NCBI RefSeq assembly: GCF_003633615.1
Contig: NZ_RBKU01000001.1
Span: 558,001 to 622,000, forward strand
Length of the DNA stretch: 64,000 nucleotides
Direction of reading: 5' to 3'
Source: Mucilaginibacter gracilis
GTDB taxonomy: Bacteria > Bacteroidota > Bacteroidia > Sphingobacteriales > Sphingobacteriaceae
Shown here: piece after piece, positions 50,480 to 59,264 of the stretch
How positions within the stretch are numbered: position 1 is the first letter of the stretch
Layout: every line of letters starts with the position of its first letter
Translations under genes and position numbers: made by a program
Notes under the pieces: model-generated
Seen by the model: only the letters and a program-made list of their open reading frames with translations
What the model was told of the DNA's origin: nothing
Databases searched by the model: none

Positions 50480-51335
50480 ACAATTGACTGGTTTTTGCTA
50501 AACCAGCTTCTCCGTTTAGTGTAAAATACCAGAATTCTTCCAGATCGCCTTCATTCATCGTCATTTGAGTAGCTCCCTGCGATTTATGTTCAGCGATCTC
50601 CCAGTTGGCGATCACTTTATAATTCAACCTGTTCTTAAAACCCAGGGTTGCTGTGCGATCAACCTGGAACACACGTAAATCTGCTTTCGTATCTTTATAG
50701 TCTGAATATTGCTGAAAATGGCACACGGTATCGGTTTTATTTCGGGTACGCGCTCCCAAGATGACCGGTCTGTTTCCCGCAGGTAAAGAAGTGATGGCCT
50801 TTAGGGCCAATATAGATGCGGCCTTGTGCTGTCCGTGTGTGTCAGGTTCAGGCAATATACAAAACACAAAATCGTAGCTGTTCTTTTTCAGTAATTCATT
50901 CAAACGCTGAGATACAACATTTGTATTCCAACTGGTATCTAATGGCTCCTTTTCGCTTAAACCATAATGGGAATCCGGCTGGTCCTGGTAATAATACCCT
51001 GACACACCCAAAATATGTCCCGCATTCCGAAGTTCCTTTTTCCTGATACCCGGCAAGAGCTCCCGTCCTACTTTTTCAACCGTTAACGGGACACCATAGT
51101 ATTGCTCTGCCAAAACTGAGTATTTATAGCCGGCTTCCCCGTTGGTAATGATGAACAGGTCAACCGTTCCATGCTGCTCCCGGGCGATCTTATACAGCGT
51201 GACCGACAAGATGCTCTCATCATCCGGGTGAGCCATTACAACAAGGATACGGGGTGCTCCGGTTTTATGCTGGGCGCTGGCCTGAACAGCCAGCGCTGCA
51301 CAAAATAAATAGCAAAACAAGTAGTATCTGAGCAT
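50445..51335 (-). CDS. Secreted PIG-L (LmbE-like) zinc deacetylase
   Basis: 296 residues with a signal peptide (cleavage near ASAQ). AHPDDESILS is the zinc motif (His, Asp, Asp), and the third ligand is in PDTHGQHKAA. The family removes N-acetyl groups from GlcNAc derivatives, including steps of bacillithiol and mycothiol synthesis, but members with a signal peptide act on extracellular amino sugars or peptides. In a sulfur locus a link to low-molecular-weight thiols is tempting, yet the secreted location argues against cytosolic BshB. It overlaps the S10 gene end. Confidence 0.85.
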   Translation of the reverse strand: MLRYYLFCYLFCAALAVQASAQHKTGAPRILVVMAHPDDESILSVTLYKIAREQHGTVDLFIITNGEAGYKYSVLAEQYYGVPLTVEKVGRELLPGIRKKELRNAGHILGVSGYYYQDQPDSHYGLSEKEPLDTSWNTNVVSQRLNELLKKNSYDFVFCILPEPDTHGQHKAASILALKAITSLPAGNRPVILGARTRNKTDTVCHFQQYSDYKDTKADLRVFQVDRTATLGFKNRLNYKVIANWEIAEHKSQGATQMTMNEGDLEEFWYFTLNGEAGLAKTSQLFNSLKRTPEVN

Positions 51336-51366
51336 TAACTAAACTTAGAAAAAGCAAAAAAAATAG

Positions 51367-51437
51367 AGGTCACAGGCGGATTTGAACCGCCGTATAGGGT
51401 TTTGCAGACCCTTGCCTAACCGCTCGGCCATGTGACC
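51367..51437 (-). tRNA. trnC: tRNA-Cys (GCA)
   Basis: Reading the minus strand: acceptor GGTCACA pairs with TGTGACC, D arm GGCCGAGCGGTTAGGC, anticodon stem-loop AGGGTCTGCAAAACCCT with anticodon GCA, and T arm CGGCGGTTCAAATCCGCC-like. All four stems are intact. It lies between the PIG-L gene and the carbonic anhydrase gene, inside the sulfur locus. CCA is not encoded. Confidence 0.95.
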
Positions 51438-51446
51438 CTAAAAACG

Positions 51447-52043
51447 TTAATTAATTATTGGTTCTCCAGCTTTTGTTGCCGCTTCCACTTCATTCAGCTT
51501 ACCGGATTTTACATCATAGATGTAACCGTACACGGGTATAGATTTGGGAACCAGCGGATGGCTGCGGATGCGGGTCACGTCTTCCACCACACTACCTTCC
51601 AGGTTTTTGATCGTTAGAAAAGAAATGAATTTGGCTTCATCCGAGCCACCGCTCTCATCTAAATTTCTCCATCCTTTTTCGTCTACGGTAGCCGTGTTCA
51701 AACTGGTTGCCAACAGTCCGCGGATAATATCATCGGTAAATAGTTCCATCCCACAATCGGTGTGATGGATCACGAACCACTCTTTGGTGCCTAATAGTTT
51801 GTGGGATATGATGAGTGAACGGATCGCGTCGTCACTCGCCCTGCCCCCGGCATTGCGAATGACGTGGGCATCGCCTTCAATTAGTCCCGCATATTGCGCC
51901 GGATCCAGCCGCGCGTCCATACACGTCAGGATAGCAAAACCACGGGCCGGCGGCAACGCTAACTTTCCTTTGACGCCGAAATCTTTCACATAAGCTTGAT
52001 TCGCTTTTAATACCTGGTTGTGGATTATTGTTTTATTGGACAT
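51447..52043 (-). CDS. Beta-class carbonic anhydrase
   Basis: The ATG at 52043 (MSNKTIIHN) is preferred, because the longer frame to 52121 overlaps the upstream gene and lacks family similarity. The 198-residue protein has the zinc site CMDARLDP and HHTDCGM, which gives Cys, His and Cys, with the Asp-Arg dyad. It interconverts CO2 and bicarbonate. The two zinc cysteines are its only cysteines. It lies 28 bp behind the cysteine-free redoxin gene and so shares the operator C transcript. tRNA-Cys follows. Confidence 0.9.
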   Translation of the reverse strand: MSNKTIIHNQVLKANQAYVKDFGVKGKLALPPARGFAILTCMDARLDPAQYAGLIEGDAHVIRNAGGRASDDAIRSLIISHKLLGTKEWFVIHHTDCGMELFTDDIIRGLLATSLNTATVDEKGWRNLDESGGSDEAKFISFLTIKNLEGSVVEDVTRIRSHPLVPKSIPVYGYIYDVKSGKLNEVEAATKAGEPIIN

Positions 52044-52071
52044 ATCATTTATGATTTTAATAAATAGAAGA

Positions 52072-52710
52072 TTAGGCCGACCGACGGCCATTTGCATCAT
52101 GAGCGGCCTGGTGAACAGCATTCAAGACCTCATCCGCTGCGAAAGTATCCGAAAGATCCAGGTCGAGATGATCATAAAGAATCTGGTTTGCCGCGTTCAA
52201 CACATAGGTTGCCAGTAAAGGCACATTCTCGTCTACGCCTGTAAATAAGTTCCAGGCCGGGCTGTCTTCGTTAAAGACCCGAAACTGCCGGGCGATATCA
52301 TTTTGCTGGTCATTATAAAAAGTAAGCGTTAGCTCGTGTTTCCAGGCAAGCTTTGGCAACAACGTCTCTTTATGGGGGATGACCACAACCAGATTACCGC
52401 CAACGGCCTTAACTTCGTGATGTAATTTGTTGAGATGCAAAAGTTGTGTGATACCTGCCTGCCCCCAATACTGAGAATAGAAGGCTACGACCAGCGGCTG
52501 TGCGTTGAATTTGGCAAATGGAATCGGGCCGGTTGCTTTCGCACCATTGACATATTGCTGCCATTTGCCGAAATCTTTGGAAAAAAGCATTTCAGGAATG
52601 TTATTTCCGGCTTTAACCGGAATAAGCGGCTTGAATGGTTTGAACAGAAAGTCATTCTCGAGCAAAAGCTCCAGGGAATCAAAATATGGATATTTAGTTT
52701 TTGTAGACAT
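52072..52710 (-). CDS. Redoxin-fold protein without catalytic cysteine
   Basis: The ATG at 52710 ([11 protein letters not shown]) fits the family better than 52860. The 212-residue protein has the AhpC/TSA-like core [20 protein letters not shown], where the usual CxxC or single Cys site reads WGQAG, and [12 protein letters not shown]. There is no cysteine in the whole protein and only two methionines. It cannot be a normal peroxiredoxin; a binding or scaffold role is more likely. It lies behind operator C and a leader peptide with two Cys codons, and precedes carbonic anhydrase. Confidence 0.75.
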   Translation of the reverse strand: MSTKTKYPYFDSLELLLENDFLFKPFKPLIPVKAGNNIPEMLFSKDFGKWQQYVNGAKATGPIPFAKFNAQPLVVAFYSQYWGQAGITQLLHLNKLHHEVKAVGGNLVVVIPHKETLLPKLAWKHELTLTFYNDQQNDIARQFRVFNEDSPAWNLFTGVDENVPLLATYVLNAANQILYDHLDLDLSDTFAADEVLNAVHQAAHDANGRRSA

Positions 52711-52896
52711 AATTATGCTAAGACAACGGATAAGTGAATATTTAACAATGGATGCGTGATCATCAGCCGCAACACCATGCCAGTCCAAAGAGAACTTCGT
52801 TATATTCACGTTGCCAGTAAGGGTAGTTCGTTTGGAACTTGCAGGATAGGTACATATCAATTTTAAGGTTAAGTAAAAGCCCGGTCAGGATGGATA

Positions 52897-52962
52897 TTAA
52901 TTACAACAATAAGTGCCTGCGGTCACAGTGTTTTGGATGGTGTCTTTTATACTTATTGACAT
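52897..52962 (-). CDS. Leader peptide with consecutive Cys codons upstream of the redoxin-fold gene
   Basis: A 21-codon ORF on the minus strand starts MSISIKDTIQNT and ends G-T-Y-C-C-N. It begins only 6 nt after the -7 box TATATTTG (52969-52976), so it would be translated leaderless or nearly so. It is 187 nt upstream of the redoxin start. No clear terminator hairpin was found between them, so control may be translational. Confidence 0.6.
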   Translation of the reverse strand: MSISIKDTIQNTVTAGTYCCN

Positions 52963-52968
52963 GATGAA

Positions 52969-53012
52969 CAAATATATTTATTATTCTATTAAGTCTATAG
53001 ACTTTATATAAT
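52969..53012 (-). promoter_or_regulatory. Sulfur-locus operator C and promoter
   Basis: The palindrome AAGTCTATAGACTT (52991-53004) sits in a 30-bp element 52983-53012 whose arms ATTCTATTAA and TTTATATAAT match operator A at most positions. On the minus strand the -7 box TATATTTG lies at 52969-52976, 6 bp from the element. The same spacing is seen at operator A. Confidence 0.75.
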
Positions 53013-53052
53013 TTAATCGTAATATAATTTTTTTTGGCAGTCCGCGATCATA

Positions 53053-53091
53053 AATACCCCACCCCCAATAATGTAATCAGGAGCGGGGTTT
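53053..53091 (-). terminator. Candidate terminator behind the M14 peptidase gene
   Basis: On the minus strand AAACCCC and GGGGTATTT can pair over a 25-nt loop, followed by an AT-rich tail. It lies just after the stop at 53100 and separates the nutrient operon from operator C. The stem is short, so the assignment is weak. Confidence 0.35.
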
Positions 53092-53099
53092 ATCACTTA

Positions 53100-55898
53100 T
53101 TATTTCTTTATGCCCTTTGCATAAAGCTCGTTAAACAATAATTTAAAAGTGCCATGTGGCTGCGCGCGGAAAGTGATCTCCGGACCGAAGGAATAAAGCG
53201 TACCCTTACCTACCTGGGCAGAAAATGCGGCCACATCATCCTTCAGATACTGCTGCCCCCATGCCCAGCCGCTGCGTAACGGCTTATCCGAGGCATACCA
53301 TATTAAACGTTTAACACCCTTTTGTTCGGCGTCGGCGTCAAGTTTAAAAGCCGGGCTGCTGTCGAACATTACGTCGGCTTCGTCAGACATGCCATAATCA
53401 GCAGGTTGCTTGGTATCCAGCGAAACCCGCAATATGGTGCCGGGGATAAAGAATTTATCACCTGAGAAAGGTACCTCTTTACCATTTACCTGATCTACCA
53501 GAGCGTTGTGCACGGGTAGATTGAGGTTATAAGCGAGGTTGACGCTGCTGCCAATCGTTACAATATTACCACCTGCTTCCAGGAAAGCTTTGAGCTGGGG
53601 CACGGTTTTGTCTGCAGTTATCCTGCCGGTCCAGGTCTTGTATTCGTCCGGCACTTCGCCACCGCCGCGCCCGCCGCGGCCCCCGAAACCACCGGCAAAG
53701 CCGCCGCTCCCATCGGCTCTTGGAGGAGCAGGAACAGCTCCTGACGGAAAGATGATGACGTCATACTTATCTTTGAGGTTACCGGCATCAAATTCCTGTG
53801 GGTAGACGACCTTGAACGGGAAGTGGTATTGTTCAAACAACCAGCGGATCCAGCCGGAAGTCATCGAACCACCGTATTGATCAAACAGCGCGATCCGCGC
53901 GGCATTGAATTGGGCCAGTTTCGCAGGCTTTTTACCGGCCGTTGCTGCGGTTACGTAGAACTCTTTAGCTGATCTTTCCAGCGAGGCTTTAGCCGGGGCA
54001 GAATATTCGACATAGAACGTGCCGGCCGGTACATTCCCCGATGGCTCAATTACCCGGTAAACCTTTGCACCTGATTGCAGGAGGTCGTTCACAGCAATAA
54101 AAGAATTGTTAGCATATGGACTGATCAGGTAGCCTTTTTTAGCAATTGATGGTGCCGGAGCCTGCGGCAAGACTTGTAATTTACCATAAGGGATTCGTTG
54201 GAACGGACCATTAAAATCATCCAGTATTCGGTCGAATTTGATACCCATTTGGTAAGCAACGGTCCATCCGGTCATATCATAAGGTCGGATCGGTGGGCCT
54301 CCGGGATAGAGAAAATCGTTCGGATGATTCTCCGGCTCGAAACGGTCAAGCACTTCCGGACGGAACGCCTGGTTGGTTTTCAGGATGTACGAGCCAGCAG
54401 GATAGCTTTTGCCGTTGACGGTAAAAGCCGCGGTAGCCTTATGTACGATCAAACCGGAGCGGATACATAAGTTAACAAACTTAACCGCCGTTGCGAAATC
54501 CGGCTGATCTACGCTAATGATATAACCACGTGGATCCCGTAATTCCGGATTCTTTAACACCGCATCATAATATTTCAAGGCGATAGGCCCGTTAGCCGAT
54601 CTGCCTACGGTCACGGCACCGCTTCCGCCCCTGCGTCCGCTGCGGACGCGGGCGGTTGTATCATTCGCTTCACCTGCCTTTGCTGCTGCGACAATGGCAT
54701 CTGAACGTTTTGGAGAAAGCGTCCAGTAATCCCGGCTACCGCGTTCAATGGAGTTCTTGCCCATACGGTACTGATCAAAAAGTAACTCATCATAATGACG
54801 AGCGGCATAATTGAGCACGGCATAATTTAAGGACAGCGAATAATCAATCGACTGCTTAAAATGCCAGGTTTGCGGTAGCACCGGAAATGGTGTGGCGCTG
54901 TTTGGGATCAATCGCTCCGGTACTACGGGAATCGTTGAGGGAGCCGGGCTGCCGATAATTTCGGTCAACAAGCCGATCGTGTTATGAAAGTAAGTCGCTG
55001 TACGGACCCCGCCATTGAACCAGGTCGAAAACTCAGTTCCTGAGCGTTGGGTATAGCCCGGTTTACCTTCTGCGTTAAGTCGGCTGTTCATGGCCGATCC
55101 GACTTCGTCTATCCTCGTCATTAGTAAAGGATCATACAAATAATTGAAGGGATCGCGGAATGGCGGCCCGGCAACCACTGAACCCTGTGGCCCTGCCTGG
55201 TGATGATTGTAAACGATCTGCGGTATCCATTCAATAAACTGCTGACGGGTAATGTTTTGAATTTCCTTCAGGTTCATCATATACGAATCGCGGTTGTCAT
55301 CGTGTCCGGCATATTTTTCCCATAAGCGGGGTACGTTCATGTTTCGCTTTTGCGGGTCTTTTTCCTGCATATACCAGTTCGAGATCAATTCCTGCCCGTC
55401 CGGGTTACAATGTACCATCAGGATAATATCCTTATCCAGGATGTTTTTCGTTTCCTCGTCATCCCTGCTGATCAGTTCGTAAGAAGTTTGTATCAGCTGA
55501 TGGATCCCCACGGTTTCACTGGCATGCAGCCCACCGTCGATCCAAACGACCGCCTTTCCGGTTTTTGAAAGTTGGCGTGCCTCCTGATCGGTCAAGCCTT
55601 CGGCATGAGCCATTCTTAATGAGATATCCCTGTATTTTTCAATATTTTTAATGTTTTCGGGCGAAGATATGATCAGCATGAATTGATGGCGACCTTCTTC
55701 GGTCAAGCCCATATCAAAATATTTGGCTCTCGGCGAAGCAGCCAGTTTCTTGATGTAAGCCTCGGTTTGCGTGAAATTAGCCAGTTGATAATCGTCGCCA
55801 ATGTTAAAGCCAAAAAACGCTTTCGGCGATGGGATGGTTTGCGCCAACAGGCTTGTGAAACATGCCAACAGGAACGTGGTGAGGTAAACTTTTTTCAT
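53100..55898 (-). CDS. M14-family zinc carboxypeptidase, large multi-domain form
   Basis: 932 residues with a signal peptide (cleavage near SLLAQ). The peptidase domain (about 40-340) has GGLHASETVG with zinc ligands H125 and E128, the NPDGQE motif and the third His in YNHHQAG. The catalytic Glu region is TEIIGSP. The rest contains a class I glutamine-amidotransferase-like part (YDVIIFPSGAVP) and a glycine-rich loop (GGFAGGFGGRGGRGGG). It removes C-terminal residues from peptides outside the cytoplasm. It is the last gene of the SusCD-cyanophycinase-ThrC unit. Confidence 0.88.
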   Translation of the reverse strand: MKKVYLTTFLLACFTSLLAQTIPSPKAFFGFNIGDDYQLANFTQTEAYIKKLAASPRAKYFDMGLTEEGRHQFMLIISSPENIKNIEKYRDISLRMAHAEGLTDQEARQLSKTGKAVVWIDGGLHASETVGIHQLIQTSYELISRDDEETKNILDKDIILMVHCNPDGQELISNWYMQEKDPQKRNMNVPRLWEKYAGHDDNRDSYMMNLKEIQNITRQQFIEWIPQIVYNHHQAGPQGSVVAGPPFRDPFNYLYDPLLMTRIDEVGSAMNSRLNAEGKPGYTQRSGTEFSTWFNGGVRTATYFHNTIGLLTEIIGSPAPSTIPVVPERLIPNSATPFPVLPQTWHFKQSIDYSLSLNYAVLNYAARHYDELLFDQYRMGKNSIERGSRDYWTLSPKRSDAIVAAAKAGEANDTTARVRSGRRGGSGAVTVGRSANGPIALKYYDAVLKNPELRDPRGYIISVDQPDFATAVKFVNLCIRSGLIVHKATAAFTVNGKSYPAGSYILKTNQAFRPEVLDRFEPENHPNDFLYPGGPPIRPYDMTGWTVAYQMGIKFDRILDDFNGPFQRIPYGKLQVLPQAPAPSIAKKGYLISPYANNSFIAVNDLLQSGAKVYRVIEPSGNVPAGTFYVEYSAPAKASLERSAKEFYVTAATAGKKPAKLAQFNAARIALFDQYGGSMTSGWIRWLFEQYHFPFKVVYPQEFDAGNLKDKYDVIIFPSGAVPAPPRADGSGGFAGGFGGRGGRGGGEVPDEYKTWTGRITADKTVPQLKAFLEAGGNIVTIGSSVNLAYNLNLPVHNALVDQVNGKEVPFSGDKFFIPGTILRVSLDTKQPADYGMSDEADVMFDSSPAFKLDADAEQKGVKRLIWYASDKPLRSGWAWGQQYLKDDVAAFSAQVGKGTLYSFGPEITFRAQPHGTFKLLFNELYAKGIKK

Positions 55899-55951
55899 TT
55901 TGAAAGATGCAGTGTTTATTTTATCAATGAGAATACAATATTGCTAAGATA

Positions 55952-57133
55952 CTAAATGACAACGTTTTCCAGGTACTTGTAGCCGCTACCGGTATTGATC
56001 AGCAACACCGTTTCACCGGGCCGTACCCATCCTTTCGCTTTCAGCTTTTTGAATGCTTGCCACAGGGCGGCTCCCTCAGGTGCGATTAACATCCCTTCGT
56101 GCCGGGCGATTTCTTTCAGGGCACTGCTCATCTCTTCATCGGTAATGGTGATGGCTGTCCCGTTACTTTCGCTTAGTACCCTGAGTATGACACGGTCGGC
56201 ATAAGGCTTAGGCACCCGCAGGCCATTGGCAATAGTGAAGCCGCCGTCTTTAAAGTCAGCCACTGGTTTATTGGTCTGAAAAGCCTTAACGATGCCATCG
56301 CAGCTTTCAGATTGCACCGCGACCATACGCGGGCGCTTACTGCCTATCCAACCCAACTGTTCCATTTCATCGAATGCTTTCCATATCCCGATGAGGCCGG
56401 TTCCTCCTCCTGTAGGGTAAAATATCACGTCGGGCAACTGCCAGTTAAACTGTTCTGCGATCTCATAACCCATGGTTTTTTTACCTTCCAAACGATAAGG
56501 TTCTTTCAGCGTGGATAGCTGGAACCACCCGTGCACTAAAGCCTGTTCGTTAACCAGCCTGCCGCAATCGCTGATGCTGCCGTCTACTTCTACCAATTCA
56601 GCACCGTATAGGCGGCATTCGTCTTTAAATATTTGAGGGGTTTGTTTGGGCATGTAAACTATTGCCTTAATTCCCGCGCGCGCCGCATAGGCAGCCAATG
56701 CACCGCCTGCATTGCCCGCCGTCGGCGTGGCAATTACCGCTACGCCCAGTTCCAGTGCTTTTGATACTGCCGCGCTGATGCCCCGGGCTTTGAATGAACC
56801 GGTTGGATTTCCGGATTCATCCTTCCAAAAAACCTCGTTATCCGAAGTGAATTTCTTCAGCTGACAAACCGGTATGACCGGCGTAAAACCTTCACCCAAT
56901 GTAACGATATATTTTTCATTGCTAACCGGCAAGAATTCTTTATATCGCCACATGTTTGCCGGGCGGCCCACTAAGCTGTCTTTAGTAATGCCCGTGTTTA
57001 AATCATATTGCGCAAATAACGTGGAAGCGCAGCTGGTACATACAGTTTGAATCACGGTTACTTCGTGTGACGTTCCGCATTCCGGGCATTTCAAGGCCCT
57101 TAATAACGAGCTCTGTTCTAATTCGATGATCAT
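55952..57133 (-). CDS. thrC: Threonine synthase (PLP)
   Basis: 393 residues. An N-terminal zinc ribbon (C16, C19, C32, C35 in CPECG and CTSCAS) precedes the PLP fold with K115 in GSFKARG and the PLP phosphate loop TPTAGNAGGALA. The zinc ribbon and EGMLIAPEGAALW place it in the threonine synthase/PLP lyase group. It turns O-phosphohomoserine to threonine. Its position between cyanophycinase and M14 genes suggests either metabolic use of aspartate from the peptide or a PLP lyase with another role. It starts 70 bp after the cyanophycinase stop. Confidence 0.85.
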   Translation of the reverse strand: MIIELEQSSLLRALKCPECGTSHEVTVIQTVCTSCASTLFAQYDLNTGITKDSLVGRPANMWRYKEFLPVSNEKYIVTLGEGFTPVIPVCQLKKFTSDNEVFWKDESGNPTGSFKARGISAAVSKALELGVAVIATPTAGNAGGALAAYAARAGIKAIVYMPKQTPQIFKDECRLYGAELVEVDGSISDCGRLVNEQALVHGWFQLSTLKEPYRLEGKKTMGYEIAEQFNWQLPDVIFYPTGGGTGLIGIWKAFDEMEQLGWIGSKRPRMVAVQSESCDGIVKAFQTNKPVADFKDGGFTIANGLRVPKPYADRVILRVLSESNGTAITITDEEMSSALKEIARHEGMLIAPEGAALWQAFKKLKAKGWVRPGETVLLINTGSGYKYLENVVI

Positions 57134-57203
57134 AGGTCTTTATTTACGAGGGATTGACAGCCTTGAGGCTGCCAATCCTTTATCAAAGGTTAGTCTTTTA
57201 TTG

Positions 57204-58220
57204 CTACGGCTCTTTGGTAGCAGGCGGAGCCGGAGTGGTACCCGGAACAGCAGGTCTTGGCGCGCGCAGCCCCCTTGGTCTGCGAGGAGGAATAATTACC
57301 TTCCGCTCATTCAGGTCATAACGCTGCCCGTCATGCAGTAAAAAATACGGTCCGTCGGAATTGTTATAATCTTCATTATTATTGATCACATGCTTTGGAG
57401 AAAGGCCTGCGATTGTGGCATGATCATAAATCGCCACAAAAGAGTTTCCTACTACGGAAAGTGTATCTTTTTGAATAACTACAGCTGTAGCTTCATCTAT
57501 CCCAATACCAATTAGCTTCGGTGATTTACGGATAAGCTCCACCAGGTCAAATTCTCGGTTACGGATAAATAAGTGCTGATCGATCGCTGAATTTTTCAAA
57601 AAGCCTAACCCCTGTGTGTGGTCGCCGATCGTGATTTCGGGACCATGAGTGTCGCCTCTCCACAAGAACGAGCCCTGGATGCTGGCACCCGCTGAAGTTC
57701 CGGCAATGACACCTCCGCGGGCCAATACATCAAAAAACGCTTTATGTGTCAGTGTGTTTAAGTAAGCATCGGCTATACGCCATTGCCTGCCGCCCACAAA
57801 GAATACCCCGGTGGCCTTAGTTAGCGGTTCTATGAACTGCTTGCTGTTCGCTGTCTTCAGGTCAGTCGTGTGTAGCAAAGTGACATTGGTAATACCTGTA
57901 TGTTTTTTAATACTGTCAATGGCGGCAACATCCTTAACCGCTCCGTCGCCTGCAGCCGTGGTGACGACCACAATTATCGCCTTATCTTTGCCGCCGGCCA
58001 GTTCAGTAAATTTATTCCAGATGGCTTTATTGTCACCTTCGTTACCGCCGATGATCAGTAAGGAACCATTTTCAGGCCCGTGCCTGGTGGGTGATTTAGT
58101 GATCCTGATCGCGGGATAAACGTTTATAGGAGTCAATACTTTTTTTGCAGGTACCTCCTGTGCCAATGCCGCAAATGATGCCGACAGCAGCAACAGGCCC
58201 GTGAATATATTTTTTTTCAT
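57204..58220 (-). CDS. Cyanophycinase-family serine peptidase (S51), copy 2
   Basis: The start at 58220 (MKKNIFTGLLLLSA) gives a signal peptide and is preferred over the frame start at 58250. The S51 fold has IIGGNEGDNKAIWNKF, the nucleophile motif GTSAGASIQGSFLWRGDT, and GIGIDEATAVVIQ. S51 peptidases cleave beta-Asp-Arg or other isopeptide bonds. The C-terminal tail is proline rich (RRPRGLRAPRPAVPG). It is a tandem paralogue of the upstream gene with about half identical residues by eye. It starts 29 bp after the stop of copy 1. Confidence 0.88.
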   Translation of the reverse strand: MKKNIFTGLLLLSASFAALAQEVPAKKVLTPINVYPAIRITKSPTRHGPENGSLLIIGGNEGDNKAIWNKFTELAGGKDKAIIVVVTTAAGDGAVKDVAAIDSIKKHTGITNVTLLHTTDLKTANSKQFIEPLTKATGVFFVGGRQWRIADAYLNTLTHKAFFDVLARGGVIAGTSAGASIQGSFLWRGDTHGPEITIGDHTQGLGFLKNSAIDQHLFIRNREFDLVELIRKSPKLIGIGIDEATAVVIQKDTLSVVGNSFVAIYDHATIAGLSPKHVINNNEDYNNSDGPYFLLHDGQRYDLNERKVIIPPRRPRGLRAPRPAVPGTTPAPPATKEP

Positions 58221-58249
58221 TGTGTTATATGTATGATTAGGGTTGATCA

Positions 58250-59236
58250 TTAATTGTCATCTTCTCCGTCAGCCGAAGCTTTAGCTGCTTTTTTAGGCGC
58301 GTACTTATTGCCTTTGACCGGAGCCTTGGCTTTGGCGATCACCGGCTCGATGACGCGCCTCTTGCGGAGGTCATATTGCTGGCCCTCGTGCAAAAAGAAG
58401 AATGGGCCGTTTGAGGCATTATAATTCTCCTTGCCGTTAACGATGTGTTTAGGGCCATTACCGATAATGGTATTGTAATCATAGATCAAGGCATATGCTT
58501 TTCCGATCACCGTAAGGGTATCGCGTTGCACCAATACGGCCGTAGCCTGCTCCAAACCAATGCCGATAAATTCAGGCGCTTGTTTGACGAAATCAGTCAA
58601 ATCGAATATCCGGTTACGGGTCATCACGTGCTGGTCCAGTACAGAGTTTTTTAAGAAGCCAAGGCCCTGGGTGTGGTCGCCCACCAGAATGTGCGCACCC
58701 TCGGTATCTCCTCTCCATAGAAAAGAACCCTGGATAGAAGCTCCGGCAGAACTCCCGGCAATGACGCCTCCACGGTTCAGCAGGTCAAAAAAGGCTTGGT
58801 GCGCGCGGGTGTTCAGGTACGATTCGGCCGGGTGCCATTGTCTGCCCCCGTCAAAGAAGACACCGGTGGCATTATTGATCAGTGCTACAAAAGCATCGGA
58901 ATTAGCGACCTCCAGGTCACCTGTATGTACCAGGGTAACATTTTGTATCCCTGTATTTTTGATGACCGATTTTACGGTACCTGTCGCAAATTCGGCTGAA
59001 TCACCTGCGGCGGTGGTGATCACGATGATCCGGGCTTTATCTTTGCCCCCGGCGAGTTCAGTAAATTTCGCCCAGATTGCCGGCGTCGACCCGCCACCGC
59101 CGATGATGATCAATGAGCCCTTTTCAGGGCCATGCCTGGTTGTCGACTTCTTTACTGTAATGGGCGATTGCTGGGCAAAGGCTGTACCATAGCCGATCAT
59201 GGCTATGAGTAACGTAAGGATGAATTTTCTTTTCAT
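58250..59236 (-). CDS. Cyanophycinase-family serine peptidase (S51), copy 1
   Basis: 328 residues with a signal peptide (cleavage near AFAQQ). IIGGGGSTPAIWAKFTEL, VFFDGGRQWHPAESYL, and GSSAGASIQGSFLWRGDT carry the S51 catalytic Ser, and GLEQATAVLVQRD follows. The C-terminus is lysine and alanine rich. Secreted S51 enzymes release beta-aspartyl dipeptides from cyanophycin-like polymers. It is directly downstream of the SusD gene (28 bp), so the SusCD pair probably imports the products or the polymer. Confidence 0.88.
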   Translation of the reverse strand: MKRKFILTLLIAMIGYGTAFAQQSPITVKKSTTRHGPEKGSLIIIGGGGSTPAIWAKFTELAGGKDKARIIVITTAAGDSAEFATGTVKSVIKNTGIQNVTLVHTGDLEVANSDAFVALINNATGVFFDGGRQWHPAESYLNTRAHQAFFDLLNRGGVIAGSSAGASIQGSFLWRGDTEGAHILVGDHTQGLGFLKNSVLDQHVMTRNRIFDLTDFVKQAPEFIGIGLEQATAVLVQRDTLTVIGKAYALIYDYNTIIGNGPKHIVNGKENYNASNGPFFFLHEGQQYDLRKRRVIEPVIAKAKAPVKGNKYAPKKAAKASADGEDDN

Positions 59237-59264
59237 AATATGATGGTGATGGAATTTGTGATGG

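Noticed and set aside
52713..52778. 21-codon ORF ending just before the redoxin start
   Set aside because: It lacks Cys codons and any other sign of regulation; probably chance.
58560..59192. 210-codon open frame on the plus strand
   Set aside because: Antisense to a cyanophycinase gene with clear family motifs; no motif of its own.
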